The position numbers and the translations under genes were made by a program. Of a DNA stretch of 64,000 bases, positions 50,502 to 59,927 are shown one piece after another; position 1 is the stretch's first letter, and each line of letters opens with the position of its first letter. The notes below the pieces were generated by a model. That model did no database searches, had not been told where the DNA came from, and worked only from the letters and a program-made list of their open reading frames with translations. The stretch covers positions 1,488,001 to 1,552,000 of the forward strand of contig NZ_CP119787.1 in NCBI RefSeq assembly GCF_029338255.1, read 5' to 3'. Source of the DNA: Haloarcula halobia (lineage in GTDB: Archaea > Halobacteriota > Halobacteria > Halobacteriales > Haloarculaceae).

Positions 50502-50930
50502 ATGTCCCCGCCGTCTCGCTCGCGACGCTGGGTGCTCCGTCCCGCCGTCGCGTTGCTGGCCGGACTCGGCATCGCCACGCGACTCCTCGCGATAGACCTC
50601 GTCCCCGCGTGGCTCTACCTCGGCCCCGTCACGCTAGATACGATCAGTCTGCTGGCGTTCGTACTCGGGTGTGTCGTCGTCGTCGACTGGGTCCAGCGCC
50701 GGAGCGCCGGTGGGCCCGACAGCACGGCACGCGTCGGGACCGGTCTCCTCGGCGTCCTGACCGTCCTCGCGTCGGTGTTCGCGCTGGTGTCGCTGAACAC
50801 GTCCGCCGGCGGCGTCTTCTTCGCGGGCGTCCCGGCACTCCTACTCGGGAGTTGCCTGGTCGTGGTGGTACTCGTCCGGTCGGGATATCGGCTGGTACTC
50901 GGTGCGCACAGCGGCGACCACCCCACGTAA
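50502..50930 (+). CDS. Hypothetical four-helix membrane protein
   Basis: A 142-residue protein with four hydrophobic helices after a basic N-terminus (SPPSRSRRW). No motif recognised. A TATA-like GGTTATTG lies about 28 bases upstream of the ATG. It converges on the bactofilin-like gene with one base between stops and is divergent from ychF. Confidence 0.6.
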   Translation: MSPPSRSRRWVLRPAVALLAGLGIATRLLAIDLVPAWLYLGPVTLDTISLLAFVLGCVVVVDWVQRRSAGGPDSTARVGTGLLGVLTVLASVFALVSLNTSAGGVFFAGVPALLLGSCLVVVVLVRSGYRLVLGAHSGDHPT

Positions 50931-50931
50931 C

Positions 50932-51951
50932 TCAGTTCGAGGCTTCGGCCGATTCGTTCCCGTCGTCGGTGGTCGCCTCGGCTGCGCTATCCTCGGCGTC
51001 TTCGTCGCCGTCGGGAGCCTCAGGCTCGCTCGCGTCGTCGCCATCGTCGTCCCCTGCCTCGAGTTCCTCCGCCATCTCGGCCATCGCCGCGGCCGACTCG
51101 TCGGGCCGGTCCAGCACCTCGTCGGTGTGCATCCGCATCTCCTCGCGGGCGCGGATGGTCCCGTCGACGGTGGCGTTCTCGTGGAGGTGGACGGTTCTGG
51201 CCGAGATGTCGCCCCAGATCTTCGCGCCCGGGCCGATGCGGACGTCGCCGTTCCGCGTGGTCACGTCGCCTTTGATCTCGGTGCCTCGCCCGACGACGAT
51301 GTCCTGGCGCGTACGCAGACTGCCGAAGACGACGTTGTCGCGACCGACCTCCAGGGACTTCGCCCGGATGTTGCCGTGGAGACGGCAGTCGTCGCCGACC
51401 GTCGCCGGGGTCGAGACGCGCCAGGCGTCGTCGGAGACGGTCGCGCCCCGCGGGATACGGATCGGGTCGTGCTCGCTCTCGTCGCCCAGCATCTCGTCTA
51501 AGACGTCTTTCGCGGCCGCCTCCTCGCCGATGCGCAGCAGGTGCGAGAGGTAGACGAACAGGAAGACGATGGTCGGCATCGGGTTCCGGATGACGATCCA
51601 GCCGTTGGCCTCGAACCCCTCCTCGATGTCGACCTCGTCACCGATGTCGAGGTCGCCAGCGACACGGAGTTCGCCGCCGATGTGGACGCGCTCGCCGATG
51701 TAGGCGTCCTCGCCGACGAGGACGTTGTCCGCGACGTCACACCACATGTCGAGGCGGCAGTCGCCCTCGGCCTCGATGTGGCCGCCAAAGCGGACACGTT
51801 CGTCGGCGACGACCGACCGCCCGCGGACGCCGAACTCGACCGTGCTCTGCCCGCCGATCAGGACGTCACCCTCGGTCACCAGGTCGTGTTCCTCGACGGT
51901 GGTGCCGTCGGGAATCGCGAGTTCCGAGAGCGGGTCAGAACCGAGTTGCAC
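50932..51951 (-). CDS. Bactofilin-like polymer-forming protein
   Basis: A 339-residue protein. Two blocks of short repeats (about residues 25-100 and 165-265), each step with V/I-x-G-x-x patterns (for example VRGRSVVADERVRFGG and LHGNIRAKSLEVGRDNVVFGSL), should fold as beta-helices as in bactofilins or DUF342 proteins. A hydrophobic segment (PTIVFLFVYLSHLL) lies between the blocks. The C-terminal 60 residues are Glu/Asp/Ala-rich and disordered. Bactofilins form filaments in bacteria; archaeal roles are unproven. Confidence 0.82.
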   Translation of the reverse strand: MQLGSDPLSELAIPDGTTVEEHDLVTEGDVLIGGQSTVEFGVRGRSVVADERVRFGGHIEAEGDCRLDMWCDVADNVLVGEDAYIGERVHIGGELRVAGDLDIGDEVDIEEGFEANGWIVIRNPMPTIVFLFVYLSHLLRIGEEAAAKDVLDEMLGDESEHDPIRIPRGATVSDDAWRVSTPATVGDDCRLHGNIRAKSLEVGRDNVVFGSLRTRQDIVVGRGTEIKGDVTTRNGDVRIGPGAKIWGDISARTVHLHENATVDGTIRAREEMRMHTDEVLDRPDESAAAMAEMAEELEAGDDDGDDASEPEAPDGDEDAEDSAAEATTDDGNESAEASN

Positions 51952-52081
51952 GTCGCGTATGTGGGAATCAGGCGTATTAAACCCTCAGGACGCGCACGAC
52001 GGGCGTCTGACGGGCGTCTGACGTGCCCGTGGTGTCCCGCCAGAGGCTACACTTTTATCCGGCGGTCGCCTAGCCCGGTCC

Positions 52082-52279
52082 ATGACCGTCCTTTCGTTCG
52101 ACGAGCAGGGGGTCGACGTGGTCTACGAGGGAACCGAGTTCCGCCTCGAGAAGGCCCTCATCGAGGACGCCGTCCAGAAGTCCTACCCGGACGTCACCGA
52201 CCACGAGGTGTTACAGATCGTGGAACCCGAGCCGTCACTGTCGGGCGAACCCCGCCGAATCGCAGAAATCGTCCGGTGA
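52082..52279 (+). CDS. DUF5800-type small protein
   Basis: A 65-residue protein, TVLSFDEQGVDVVYEGTEFRLEKALIEDAV then YPDVTDHEVLQIVEPEP. It resembles the haloarchaeal DUF5800 family of unknown function. An AT-rich ACTTTTATCC lies about 30 bases upstream of the ATG. Single gene between the bactofilin-like gene (divergent) and the thiolase. Confidence 0.7.
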   Translation: MTVLSFDEQGVDVVYEGTEFRLEKALIEDAVQKSYPDVTDHEVLQIVEPEPSLSGEPRRIAEIVR

Positions 52280-52445
52280 GACTGGCCGCCGTCCTGTAGA
52301 CCCCACGAGGGAAATGTAACCTTCGACGGAAACACTCGAAAATTCAACTATTGTATCGCTGTCTTGCGAAACTGACGACCCGAAATCGTGGCAAAAACTC
52401 ACAATGGCGGCAAGCATTTACGTGCCAGCGGCCGAACGAAGATTA

Positions 52446-53612
52446 ATGTCAAACCCACGTGTCGCGGGGGCCGGTGTCACGAAGTTCGGGAAACACCCCG
52501 AACGCACCGGCCGTGACCTGTTTGCACAAGCGGGGCTCGAAGCACTCGACCAGTCCGGCGTCGACTCGGACGACGTCGACGCCCTGTTCTACGGCAACTT
52601 CATGGGCGAACTCGCGGAACACCAGGGGCACCAGGGCCCGCTGATGGCCGAGGCCATCGGTCTGGACGTACCGGCGACCCGTTTCGAGGCCGCCTGTGCG
52701 TCCGCGGGCGCGGCCATCCGGGCGGCGGTCAAGGACATCCGCAACGGCGAGGCGGACGTCATCGTCGTCGGTGGGGCCGAGCGGATGACGAACATCGGAA
52801 CGGCCGCCGCGACGGACGCGCTTGCGATCGCCGCCGACGACCTCTACGAGGTCCGTGCGGGGATGACCTTCCCCGGTGCCTACGCGCTGATGGCCCGCTC
52901 GTACTTCGAGGCCTACGGCGGTTCCCGCGAGGACCTGGCCCACATTGCAGTCAAGAACCACGAGCACGCGCTCGTCAACGAGCACGCCCAGATACAGAAG
53001 GAGATCTCCGTCCAGGACGCCCTCGAGGCCCCGACCATCGCCAGCCCCCTCGGCCTGTACGACTCGTGTCCTATCACCGACGGCGCCGCGGCGGCCGTCC
53101 TCACCAGCGAGGCCTACGCCGAGGAGCACGGACTCGAGGCCCCGGTGGCGGTCACCGGGACCGGCCAGGGCGGGGACAACCTCGCCCTGCAGGACCGCGC
53201 CCACTTCGCCCAGACGCCCGCGGCCGACGCGGCGGCCGAGGAGGCCTACGCGGACGCTGGCATCGGCCCGGCCGACGTCGACGTCGCCGAGGTCCACGAC
53301 TGTTTCACCATCGCCGAGGTGCTGGCCATCGAGTCGCTCGGGTTCTACGAGCGCGGCGAGGGCATCAGTGCGGCCACCGACGGGGAGACGACGCGTCACG
53401 GTGTCATGCCGGTCAATCTCTCCGGGGGCCTCAAGGCGAAGGGGCACCCGGTCGGTGCGACGGGCGTCGCCCAGCTCGCGACTATCGCGTGGGTGCTCGA
53501 CGGGTCGCATCCGCGGGCCGACGCCGTCGAGGACGGCCGGATCGGCGTCTGTCACAACGCCGGTGGGACCGTCGCCTCTACGACGGTCCACGTCCTGGAG
53601 GTGGCAGAATGA
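52446..53612 (+). CDS. Thiolase domain-containing protein (acetyl-CoA acetyltransferase, SCP2 type)
   Basis: A 388-residue thiolase of the archaeal/SCP2 kind. The nucleophile Cys is in FEAACASAGAAI, the His in EVHDCFTIAEV, and GGLKAKGHPVGATG plus GVCHNAGGTVAST complete the active site, so it is a canonical Cys enzyme. Start at 52446 (MSNPRVAGAGVTKFG) is favoured. Overlaps the DUF35 gene by 4 bases; in archaea such pairs act as a thiolase with an OB-fold/zinc partner that channels acetoacetyl-CoA, for example to mevalonate. Confidence 0.92.
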   Translation: MSNPRVAGAGVTKFGKHPERTGRDLFAQAGLEALDQSGVDSDDVDALFYGNFMGELAEHQGHQGPLMAEAIGLDVPATRFEAACASAGAAIRAAVKDIRNGEADVIVVGGAERMTNIGTAAATDALAIAADDLYEVRAGMTFPGAYALMARSYFEAYGGSREDLAHIAVKNHEHALVNEHAQIQKEISVQDALEAPTIASPLGLYDSCPITDGAAAAVLTSEAYAEEHGLEAPVAVTGTGQGGDNLALQDRAHFAQTPAADAAAEEAYADAGIGPADVDVAEVHDCFTIAEVLAIESLGFYERGEGISAATDGETTRHGVMPVNLSGGLKAKGHPVGATGVAQLATIAWVLDGSHPRADAVEDGRIGVCHNAGGTVASTTVHVLEVAE

Positions 53613-53995
53613 CCGAGGCGGCCCCCGACGGGCAGTACGACGCCTGGCTGGACGCTATCGAGGCCGGCGAGGGCTACTACCTGGAGTGTGCGAACGGGCA
53701 CGGCTGGCTCCCGCCCCGGCGCATCTGTCCCGAGTGTCGGTCCCGCGACCTCGGGGAGGAGCGGCTACCCGATTCCGGCAAGGTGACCACGCACACGACC
53801 ATCACGGTCCCGACGCCGCAGTTCGAGGACGACGCCCCGTACGTGACCGCCGTGGCGGACTTCGGATCCGTCTCTATCACCGGGATGGTCCGTGGCATCG
53901 ATCCGGAAGACGTCGAGATCGGCACGGTCGTCGGCGTCGAGGTCGGCGAGCGGGTGACGACGGGCGACCGGGCCGTCGTCTTCCGGCCGCGCTGA
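53609..53995 (+). CDS. DUF35 OB-fold/zinc-ribbon protein, thiolase partner
   Basis: A 128-residue protein with an N-terminal rubredoxin-like zinc ribbon (C27, C40 and C43 visible in LECANGHGWLPPRRICPECRS, with H31) and an OB fold (residues 55-125). DUF35 proteins bridge thiolase and HMG-CoA synthase in archaea. GGAGGTGGCAGA precedes its ATG, which overlaps the thiolase end by 4 bases. A partner role is strongly suggested. Confidence 0.9.
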   Translation: MTEAAPDGQYDAWLDAIEAGEGYYLECANGHGWLPPRRICPECRSRDLGEERLPDSGKVTTHTTITVPTPQFEDDAPYVTAVADFGSVSITGMVRGIDPEDVEIGTVVGVEVGERVTTGDRAVVFRPR

Positions 53996-54009
53996 GACCG
54001 ACCCGCCGC

Positions 54010-54948
54010 TCACTCGACGGTGATAGAGGCCGTCTCGCCGCGGACGACGGCGACGAACTGGGCGGGGTGCTCGACGTGTGGCAACAGGAGCGAGTCGCCG
54101 AAGACGACGAGTCGCACGTCGGCCTGCTCGGCCAGTCCGCGCCCGTCCGAGAGTGGCGTGATGTCGGCGTCCTCGCCCCAGACGAGCGTCGTCGGGACGT
54201 CGACCGATTCGAGCACGTCCCCGAGGTCCGCCTGTGGGTCGAGGAACCCCGAGACGAACGACGCCGGCGCGAACCTGGCGCCCGGCTGGTGGCCGGACTG
54301 CCACTCGTAGTCGACCACCTCGTCGGTGAGGTTGTCCATGTCGTAGTAGCCGTGGTCGGCGTGGAAGTGCCGGATGGAGGGCTTCGAGACGATGAGGTTG
54401 TAGATGGCCTGGCCGACCACGGGCGCGCGAAGCAGCGACCGGAGCCAGACGTTCCCGCCCCCCATCGACGAGTCCGTCGGACAGACCAAGATCAGCTCCG
54501 CGACGTCGACGTCCCGGGCGGCCGACGCGGCGTAGGCCCCGGTCAGCGACGAGGCGACGACCGTCGGGTCCGTGGCCTCGTCGGCGAGGAAGTCACGGAC
54601 GAACGTCGTCAGCAGCGACGCCGAGTACAGCAGCGGCGGTCGGTCGGAGTGACCGAACCCCGGGAGGTCGGGGGCGAGGACGTGGTAGTCCGCTGCCAGC
54701 TCGTCGACGACGGTGTGGAACTCGTGACTGGACCCAGCGGCGTTGATGCCGTGCAACAGCACCAGGTCCGGGGCCCCGGGGTCGCCGGCCTCGGTGTAGG
54801 CGACGTCGAACCCCCGCCAGCGGTACGTCCGCTGGGTTCCCGGCAGGAATGGGTCGAACTCGTCGGGCGAGGCCCGGAGGAGTCGGTTGGCCAGCGCCGT
54901 CGCGCCGACGGTTCCCGCCGCGAGTCCGAGCACGTTGCGGAGTTTCAT
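54010..54948 (-). CDS. Alpha/beta hydrolase
   Basis: A 312-residue hydrolase. VLLHGINAAGSSHEF gives the oxyanion-hole HG, VVASSLTGAYAASAA is the nucleophile elbow (A-S-S-L-T in place of G-x-S-x-G), VWGEDADITP contains the acid and LLPHVEHP the His. A short hydrophobic N-terminus (VLGLAAGTVGATALANRLL) may be a membrane anchor or signal. Start at 54948 was preferred because the upstream Met adds an unrelated segment. Substrate unknown. Confidence 0.87.
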   Translation of the reverse strand: MKLRNVLGLAAGTVGATALANRLLRASPDEFDPFLPGTQRTYRWRGFDVAYTEAGDPGAPDLVLLHGINAAGSSHEFHTVVDELAADYHVLAPDLPGFGHSDRPPLLYSASLLTTFVRDFLADEATDPTVVASSLTGAYAASAARDVDVAELILVCPTDSSMGGGNVWLRSLLRAPVVGQAIYNLIVSKPSIRHFHADHGYYDMDNLTDEVVDYEWQSGHQPGARFAPASFVSGFLDPQADLGDVLESVDVPTTLVWGEDADITPLSDGRGLAEQADVRLVVFGDSLLLPHVEHPAQFVAVVRGETASITVE

Positions 54949-55030
54949 GCCCGACTGTAGGGGACAGAAGCTCTTAATACGTAAGGGCGGCGACACGTGC
55001 CGAACCGACCGACGACGGGCCGGCCCGCGC

Positions 55031-56089
55031 CTATGCCTCGCGGTCCAGACACTCCCGGAGCGGCGCCAGTACCTCGTCGACCACGGTATACGGGTCGGTC
55101 TCGCGGGCGACCACGTCGTCGACCAGTCGGTCGAGACCGCCCTGGCGGTCGAGCTCGCGGGTGACCAGGCCGTTGGCGTCCTCGCGGAGGAGCGTCCGTA
55201 TCTCGGCGGCGAAGCGCGCCCGTTCCTGTTCGTCGCGCCGGCCGGTCCGGTCGAGGAAGTCGCCGTGGTCGGCCAGCGCGTCGAGGAACGTCTCGACCCC
55301 CTCGCCGCGGTTGGCGACCGTCTCTACGATAGGCGGGGCCCACGTCCCCGGAGCTCGCTCCCCGTTCGTCGCCGGTCCATCCTCAGTCGTCCCCCCGGCG
55401 GTCTGGTCGGGGCCGTGGTGGCCGCTGCCTGCTCTTCCGTCTCGCTCCCCCTGGCCCCGGTGTTGCAACATCTCGCGCAGCTGCTGGACCGTCCGGTCGG
55501 CGCCGTCCAGGTCGGCCTTGTTGACGACGAAGACGTCCCCGATCTCGAGGATACCGGCCTTGAGCATCTGGACGTCGTCGCCGCTGCCGGGCGGGACCAG
55601 CACCGCGACGGTGTCGGCCGTCCGGACGATGTCGACCTCGTTCTGGCCGGCGCCGACCGTCTCGACGATGATCTTGTCCTTGCCGAAGGCGTCGAGCGCG
55701 GTGACCGCGTCGGTGGTCGCCGTCGAGAGGCCGCCCAGCGACCCGCGGGCGGACATCGACCGGAAGAAGACGTCCATGTCGCCGGCGTTCGAGGCCATGC
55801 GGATGCGGTCGCCGAGCACCGCGCCCCCGGAGTACGGCGAGGAGGGGTCGATGGCGATGACGCCCACGGTCAACCCGCGCTCGCGGTAGGCCGCGGCCAC
55901 CTTGTCGACGAGCGTCGACTTGCCGGCCCCGGGGCTGCCGGTGACGCCGACGACGTCCGCGTGCCCGGTGTGCTGGTGGAGCGTCGAGACGACGTCGCGA
56001 TAGCCGGGCGCCCGGTTCTCTATCTTCGTGATGACCCGGGCCAGCGCGCTGTGCTTGCCCGCGAGCAGGTCCGCGACGAGGTCGTTCAT
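55031..56089 (-). CDS. meaB: Methylmalonyl-CoA mutase-associated GTPase MeaB
   Basis: A 352-residue MeaB/ArgK-type G protein: GVTGSPGAGKSTLVDKV (residues 49-65), DPSSPYSGGAVLGDRIRM, ETVGAGQNEVDIV and NKADLDGADR. It gates B12 loading and protects methylmalonyl-CoA mutase. A low-complexity insertion of about 35 residues (GQGERDGRAGSG... TTEDGPAT) sits before WAPPIVETVAN, common in haloarchaea but variable. Its start overlaps the stop of the B12-binding mutase subunit gene by 4 bases. Confidence 0.93.
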   Translation of the reverse strand: MNDLVADLLAGKHSALARVITKIENRAPGYRDVVSTLHQHTGHADVVGVTGSPGAGKSTLVDKVAAAYRERGLTVGVIAIDPSSPYSGGAVLGDRIRMASNAGDMDVFFRSMSARGSLGGLSTATTDAVTALDAFGKDKIIVETVGAGQNEVDIVRTADTVAVLVPPGSGDDVQMLKAGILEIGDVFVVNKADLDGADRTVQQLREMLQHRGQGERDGRAGSGHHGPDQTAGGTTEDGPATNGERAPGTWAPPIVETVANRGEGVETFLDALADHGDFLDRTGRRDEQERARFAAEIRTLLREDANGLVTRELDRQGGLDRLVDDVVARETDPYTVVDEVLAPLRECLDREA

Positions 56090-56508
56090 CGCTCGGGCGC
56101 GTGCTCGCGGATGTAGGCTATCATCTCGTCCATCGACGCGCCGGGCCCGAATATCTCGTCGACGCCCTGGGCGCGCAGCTCCGCCTTGTCGTCGTCCGGC
56201 ACGATGCCCCCGACGAGCACGAGGCGGTCGTCGAAGGCGTCGTACTGCTTGAGGCCGTCGAGGATCTTCGGGACCAGGGTGTTGTGCGCGCCCGAGAGAA
56301 TCGAGATGCCGACGACGTCGACGTCCTCCTGGACGGCGGCCTGGACCACTTCCTCGGGCGAGCGGTGCAGGCCGGAGTAGATGACCTCGAACCCGGCGTC
56401 ACGCAGGGCACGGGCGATGACGTGTGCGCCCCGGTCGTGGCCGTCGAGGCCCACCTTCGCGACCAGGCAGCGAATGGTCCGCTCGCTCTGTTCGTGCTCG
56501 ACGCTCAT
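56086..56508 (-). CDS. Methylmalonyl-CoA mutase, cobalamin-binding subunit
   Basis: A 140-residue stand-alone B12-binding domain. The DxHxxG motif is LDGHDRG (residues 20-26), followed by GISILSGAH and GGIVPDDDK. In archaea the mutase is split into catalytic and cobalamin-binding chains; the large subunit is not in the window. Forms an operon with meaB (4-base overlap). Acts in propionyl-CoA or methylaspartate-cycle carbon flow. Confidence 0.92.
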   Translation of the reverse strand: MSVEHEQSERTIRCLVAKVGLDGHDRGAHVIARALRDAGFEVIYSGLHRSPEEVVQAAVQEDVDVVGISILSGAHNTLVPKILDGLKQYDAFDDRLVLVGGIVPDDDKAELRAQGVDEIFGPGASMDEMIAYIREHAPER

Positions 56509-56560
56509 GGCAACGTCTACCACGTCCGGTGGTTTCACTCTTGCCCACACGGGGTCGCGC

Positions 56561-56698
56561 TCAGGACAGCGAGAGGGCCAGGTAGGGGACGACGAACAGC
56601 ACGACGAACATGAACAGTAGAATCAGCCCGTAGCCCGCGAGGGTGCTGGCCGCGGTGAGCCAGGCCGGGTGATCGAACTGCTCGAGACGAGTCACCAT
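56561..56698 (-). CDS. Small membrane protein, 45 residues
   Basis: A 45-residue protein with one long hydrophobic helix (LILLFMFVVLFVVPYLAL) after MVTRLEQFDHPAWLTAASTLAG. The ATG at 56698 gives a sensible small membrane protein; the frame continues upstream but only as a shadow of the DUF5820-like gene. No family assigned. Confidence 0.5.
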   Translation of the reverse strand: MVTRLEQFDHPAWLTAASTLAGYGLILLFMFVVLFVVPYLALSLS

Positions 56699-56745
56699 AC
56701 TCGTAGTTGGGGGTGGGTCGCCAAAGCGTTGGGGGACGACCCCCC

Positions 56746-57177
56746 TCAGGCGTGTCCCTGCTCGCGAGCGCCGTCGCGAATCTGCGTGGCTCGCTTGCGG
56801 ACGCGGTTGGCGTACCGCTGGACTTTCTCGGGCTTGTGGCCGTAGAACGAGGCCACCCAGTGGACGTCGATGCCCGGCATGGTCAGGAAGTACGCGGCCA
56901 GCGTGTCCCGGCCGGCCGCGATGACGACCGGCGGGACGCCGCGCTCGCCGGTCCCGGCCTCCTCGAACCCGTTGACGTCGAAGTAGACGTCGGCATATAG
57001 CGTCGCCGTCTCCGGGTCCGCGAACTCGATACCCCCGTGCTCGGGGGCCTCGAACCGGTAGCACCTCCCCCCGCCGGGCGTCTCGCGCTCGACGATGCGG
57101 ACCCCGAGGATGTACTCGCGGTACGTCGCGCCGGTCTCCTGGTCGGACGTCGACGTCTGGTCGTCGGTCTGGGACAT
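56746..57177 (-). CDS. DUF5820-type haloarchaeal protein
   Basis: A 143-residue protein with an unstructured Thr/Ser/Asp-rich N-terminus and a compact C-terminal part (YREYILGVRIVERETPGGG, FADPETATLYADVYFDVNGF, DVHWVASFYGHKPEKVQRYANRV). It fits the haloarchaeal DUF5820 family as I recall it; function unknown. It is 6 bases downstream of the PhoX gene and may be cotranscribed with it. Confidence 0.6.
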   Translation of the reverse strand: MSQTDDQTSTSDQETGATYREYILGVRIVERETPGGGRCYRFEAPEHGGIEFADPETATLYADVYFDVNGFEEAGTGERGVPPVVIAAGRDTLAAYFLTMPGIDVHWVASFYGHKPEKVQRYANRVRKRATQIRDGAREQGHA

Positions 57178-57183
57178 GGCTGG

Positions 57184-59308
57184 TCAGTTCCCGTTGCCGT
57201 TGCCGTTGCCGTTGCCGTTCGGACTGCCGTTGCCGTTGCCGTTACCATTCCCGTTACCGGGGGTCGACTCCGGTTCGTAGACGTAGAGACAGTCGTTGGG
57301 GTAGGAGCGCTTGGACTCGGCGAAGCCGTCCTCACAGCAGAGGACGCGGCCGTCGTCCATCGCGTAGACGTTGTCGATATTTCGCAGAGCGTCGTTGGCG
57401 TCCTCGGCGGGGTCGGTGAAGTCCGGACCGACGATGACCGGTTCGAGCGTCGAGACGTTGTAGTCGTCTCCGAGCTCGGCGCGGTAGACCACGCCGCCGT
57501 CGACGCGATCCATCTGGATGTCGCCGGTGTCGTCGGCCATGTCGTCGTTGAACTCCGAGATACCGAAGTAGACGTAGTCGCCGGGCCCAGCGCCCGCGAC
57601 GCTGTCGACGCCCTCGGCCTTGTTGAACTCGATGGAAGCGCCGACCTCCTTTGCGGCCGCGCGGGTCTCGAGGAAGGGTACCTTGCGGAGCTCCTCGTCG
57701 ACGTTGTCGGGGCCCTCGGCGGTGTACTGGTCGGCCCACTCGAGGATCATCTCGTTCGTGATGTAGTTCTGGTTCCCGTTCGCGACGACTTCGCGGTCGG
57801 CTTCCTCGAGGGCGGCTTCGAGGTCGTCTTCCCAGTCATTCTCCTCGGTGTGGGCTTCGAGGTAGTCGACCTGGTTCACGTCGTCGTACTCTGCAATCCA
57901 CTCCGCACACTCCGCGTTGGAGGCGTGGCCGAGCGGGACCCACCCGACCTCGAGTGGGTACTCCGCGGGCGATTTCCGGGTTCCAGTCTCGGACGCGTTC
58001 GCCTGGTCGTTCGTGATCTTGGGCGCGTAGAGCGTCCCGGCGATCTCCATCGGGTCGACGGTCGTCATGTCCTCGTCGGCGACGAACTTGTAGATGCCCT
58101 TCGAGTCGCCGTCCGAGCAGCCGTAGACGGTCCGGTTGTCGCTCTGGAAGTCGGGCGCTTCCCACGACGCTCGGCCCATCACGTAGTGCTTGATGGCGGT
58201 CGGCGGCTCGTCGTCACCCTGCTCGCGGAATTCGACGTGGTAGCCGTAGCGGTAGGGGTTCGGGTAGACGTCGCTGATCGGCTCTACGGTGTTCCCGCTC
58301 GCGCCCTGGTCGACCTGCTCCGCGCCGAGGTAGTACGCGAGGAACTCGACCCCGGTGAGCGCCCAGTAGCCCTGGACGTACCAGGACTCGTCATCGTAAT
58401 AGTCGTCGACGGCGTCCTGGATGCCGTTGGGGTTCGGCCGGTTCCAGAACTGCGCGCCCCCGACGAAGCCCTTGCCGGCCCCTGCCTCGACGATATCGCC
58501 GACGGACGCCGTCAGCGAGACGCGCGGGTGTGCGTAATTCTCCTCCGAAGAGACCATCGTCCCCCAGGGGGTCTTATCGCCGTAGCAGTTGATGCGCGTG
58601 CCACCGAGGCTGCGGAGCGACTCGGTGTTCGCGAGGTTGATCGCGTGCTCGAGGTCAGACTCCCACTCGCCGTCGTCCGTCTGTGTGAGGGGGATCCGTG
58701 AGACGTTGCCCGGGCTGTTCTCCCAGTTGGTGTAGAGGAACCCGTCGTACTCGGAGTCCTCGCCGGCTTCGACGACCTGGTTGCAGTCGGGGTTCGTCGC
58801 GGCCGCACCGTACTGGGTCCCCTCGAAGTTGCCGAGCGTGATGTCGGTGCCGTCGGGCGTCTGTGCCACGCCGAGCAGTTCGGCGCCCCCGTTGATGACG
58901 TCGCGGCCCTGACCGAGGTACGTATACTCGCCGGCACTGCTGCGGATCTGCGTCTGTTTCTCCTTCGTGTCGGGGATGCTCAGCTCCTCGAAATCGTCGT
59001 TGTCTCCGTCCAGCTCGAACTGGAACCCGCTGAAGTAGCCGACACCGGGGTTCTTGAACTCGCCCTGGTTGTTCTCCTCGGGGTGCTGGTTGCTGAAGAG
59101 GAGTGTCCCGTCGCCGAAGACGTACGGACCCGTGACCTCCGCACCGAACGCAGTGTTCGCGAACCGCTTGAGTTCACCCTTGACGCTCGGGGCGTCCGGG
59201 GGTGTCCGTCTCTGCCACTTCTTCGCCACTCGCAACGCCGATGACGCTCGCGCCGAGCGCCGCAGCGACTGAGGTCTGGAGCAAATTCCGCCGGGTAAAG
59301 TCGGGCAT
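57184..59308 (-). pseudogene. PhoX family phosphatase, frameshifted after the Tat signal
   Basis: A PhoX/DUF839-like protein of about 707 residues. The true N-terminus (MPDFTRRNLLQTSVAAALG, a Tat signal) begins at 59308 but shifts frame in a run of five C/G near 59206; the mature domain (VKGELKRFANTAFGAEVTGPYVF onward) continues in the next frame. Removing one base of the run restores a continuous protein. Motifs seen are SSEENYAHPR, GRASWEAPDF and CSDGDSKGIYKF. The end is a Gly-Asn repeat tail. It may be a sequencing slip rather than a dead gene. Confidence 0.8.
57187..57259. repeat. Hexanucleotide repeat encoding a Gly-Asn tail
   Basis: The plus strand reads CGTTGC over and over with small interruptions, which on the minus strand encodes repeated Gly-Asn at the PhoX C-terminus. 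Unit length is a multiple of three, so copy changes alter tail length only. Confidence 0.8.
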
Positions 59309-59580
59309 GCGGGTGAAGCGCCGGCCGGTAAATTTAAATTCATTTATATTTCTCGAATAGGGGTAGATGTTTGGAACATAGTCGACCCGGGTGCTACCGG
59401 CAGACGGTATCCGTCGGGTATGTCTCAGTAGACTATTTTTGTCAGATACGTACCAGATCCACCGCCGCACCCGTCTCGGTACTCTCGCTCCCGCATCGCT
59501 ATTCGCTGAACCGCTTCTCACCGGCACACTCCGTCACCGAAAACGCATCTGCACCTTGAGCCGCTGGATGGCTCGTCCTG
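59309..59580. other. Promoter region of PhoX gene
   Basis: No gene seen. A strongly AT-rich stretch at 59330-59352 contains, on the minus strand, AATATAAAT about 35 bases before the start codon. Further upstream there are scattered direct and inverted short words but no clear structure. Confidence 0.5.
59340..59350 (-). promoter_or_regulatory. TATA box of PhoX gene
   Basis: AAATATAAATG on the minus strand, about 35 bases from the start at 59308. Haloarchaeal phosphatase genes are typically induced by phosphate starvation; I could not identify a specific phosphate box. Confidence 0.5.
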
Positions 59581-59892
59581 TCACATCCCCATGTCGTCGG
59601 CCGCCCCCGGAACCGGCAGCGAGTGGGGGTCGGCCCCCAGCAACTCGGCGGCGTGGTCCAGGGCCATGTCGAACCCGTAGTACCGCTCGAGTTCGTCGCC
59701 GTCGGCCGTCGGGCGGACCTTGAGCATCGCGTAGCCCTCGCGGTTCTGTGCGACAGCCGCCGTCCCGGACTCGCTCTCGAAGGTCAGCACGCGCTCGGCC
59801 TCCGTCTCGTAGTAGCGGGCGGTGACACCGCCGGCGGACGCCTCGGTCGCTGGCTCGGAGTCGGTCATCGCCGCGGTGTTGGGACCGCTCAT
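59581..59892 (-). CDS. Conserved hypothetical haloarchaeal protein
   Basis: A 103-residue protein: GGVTARYYETEAERVLTFESESGTAAVAQNREGYAMLKVRPTADG, then ERYYGFDMALDHAAELLG. It is compact and acidic with no membrane segment. No family recognised with certainty. Start could be 59892 (MSGPNTAAM) or 59868 (MTDSEP). It is divergent from the HTTM gene with 70 bases between. Confidence 0.65.
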   Translation of the reverse strand: MSGPNTAAMTDSEPATEASAGGVTARYYETEAERVLTFESESGTAAVAQNREGYAMLKVRPTADGDELERYYGFDMALDHAAELLGADPHSLPVPGAADDMGM

Positions 59893-59927
59893 AGTGAAAG
59901 CTGTCGATAGCCCGGACGGGACTGGAA

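Noticed and set aside
57187-57259. CRISPR-like tandem array
   Set aside because: The unit is only six bases, has no spacers and lies inside a coding region as Gly-Asn codons.
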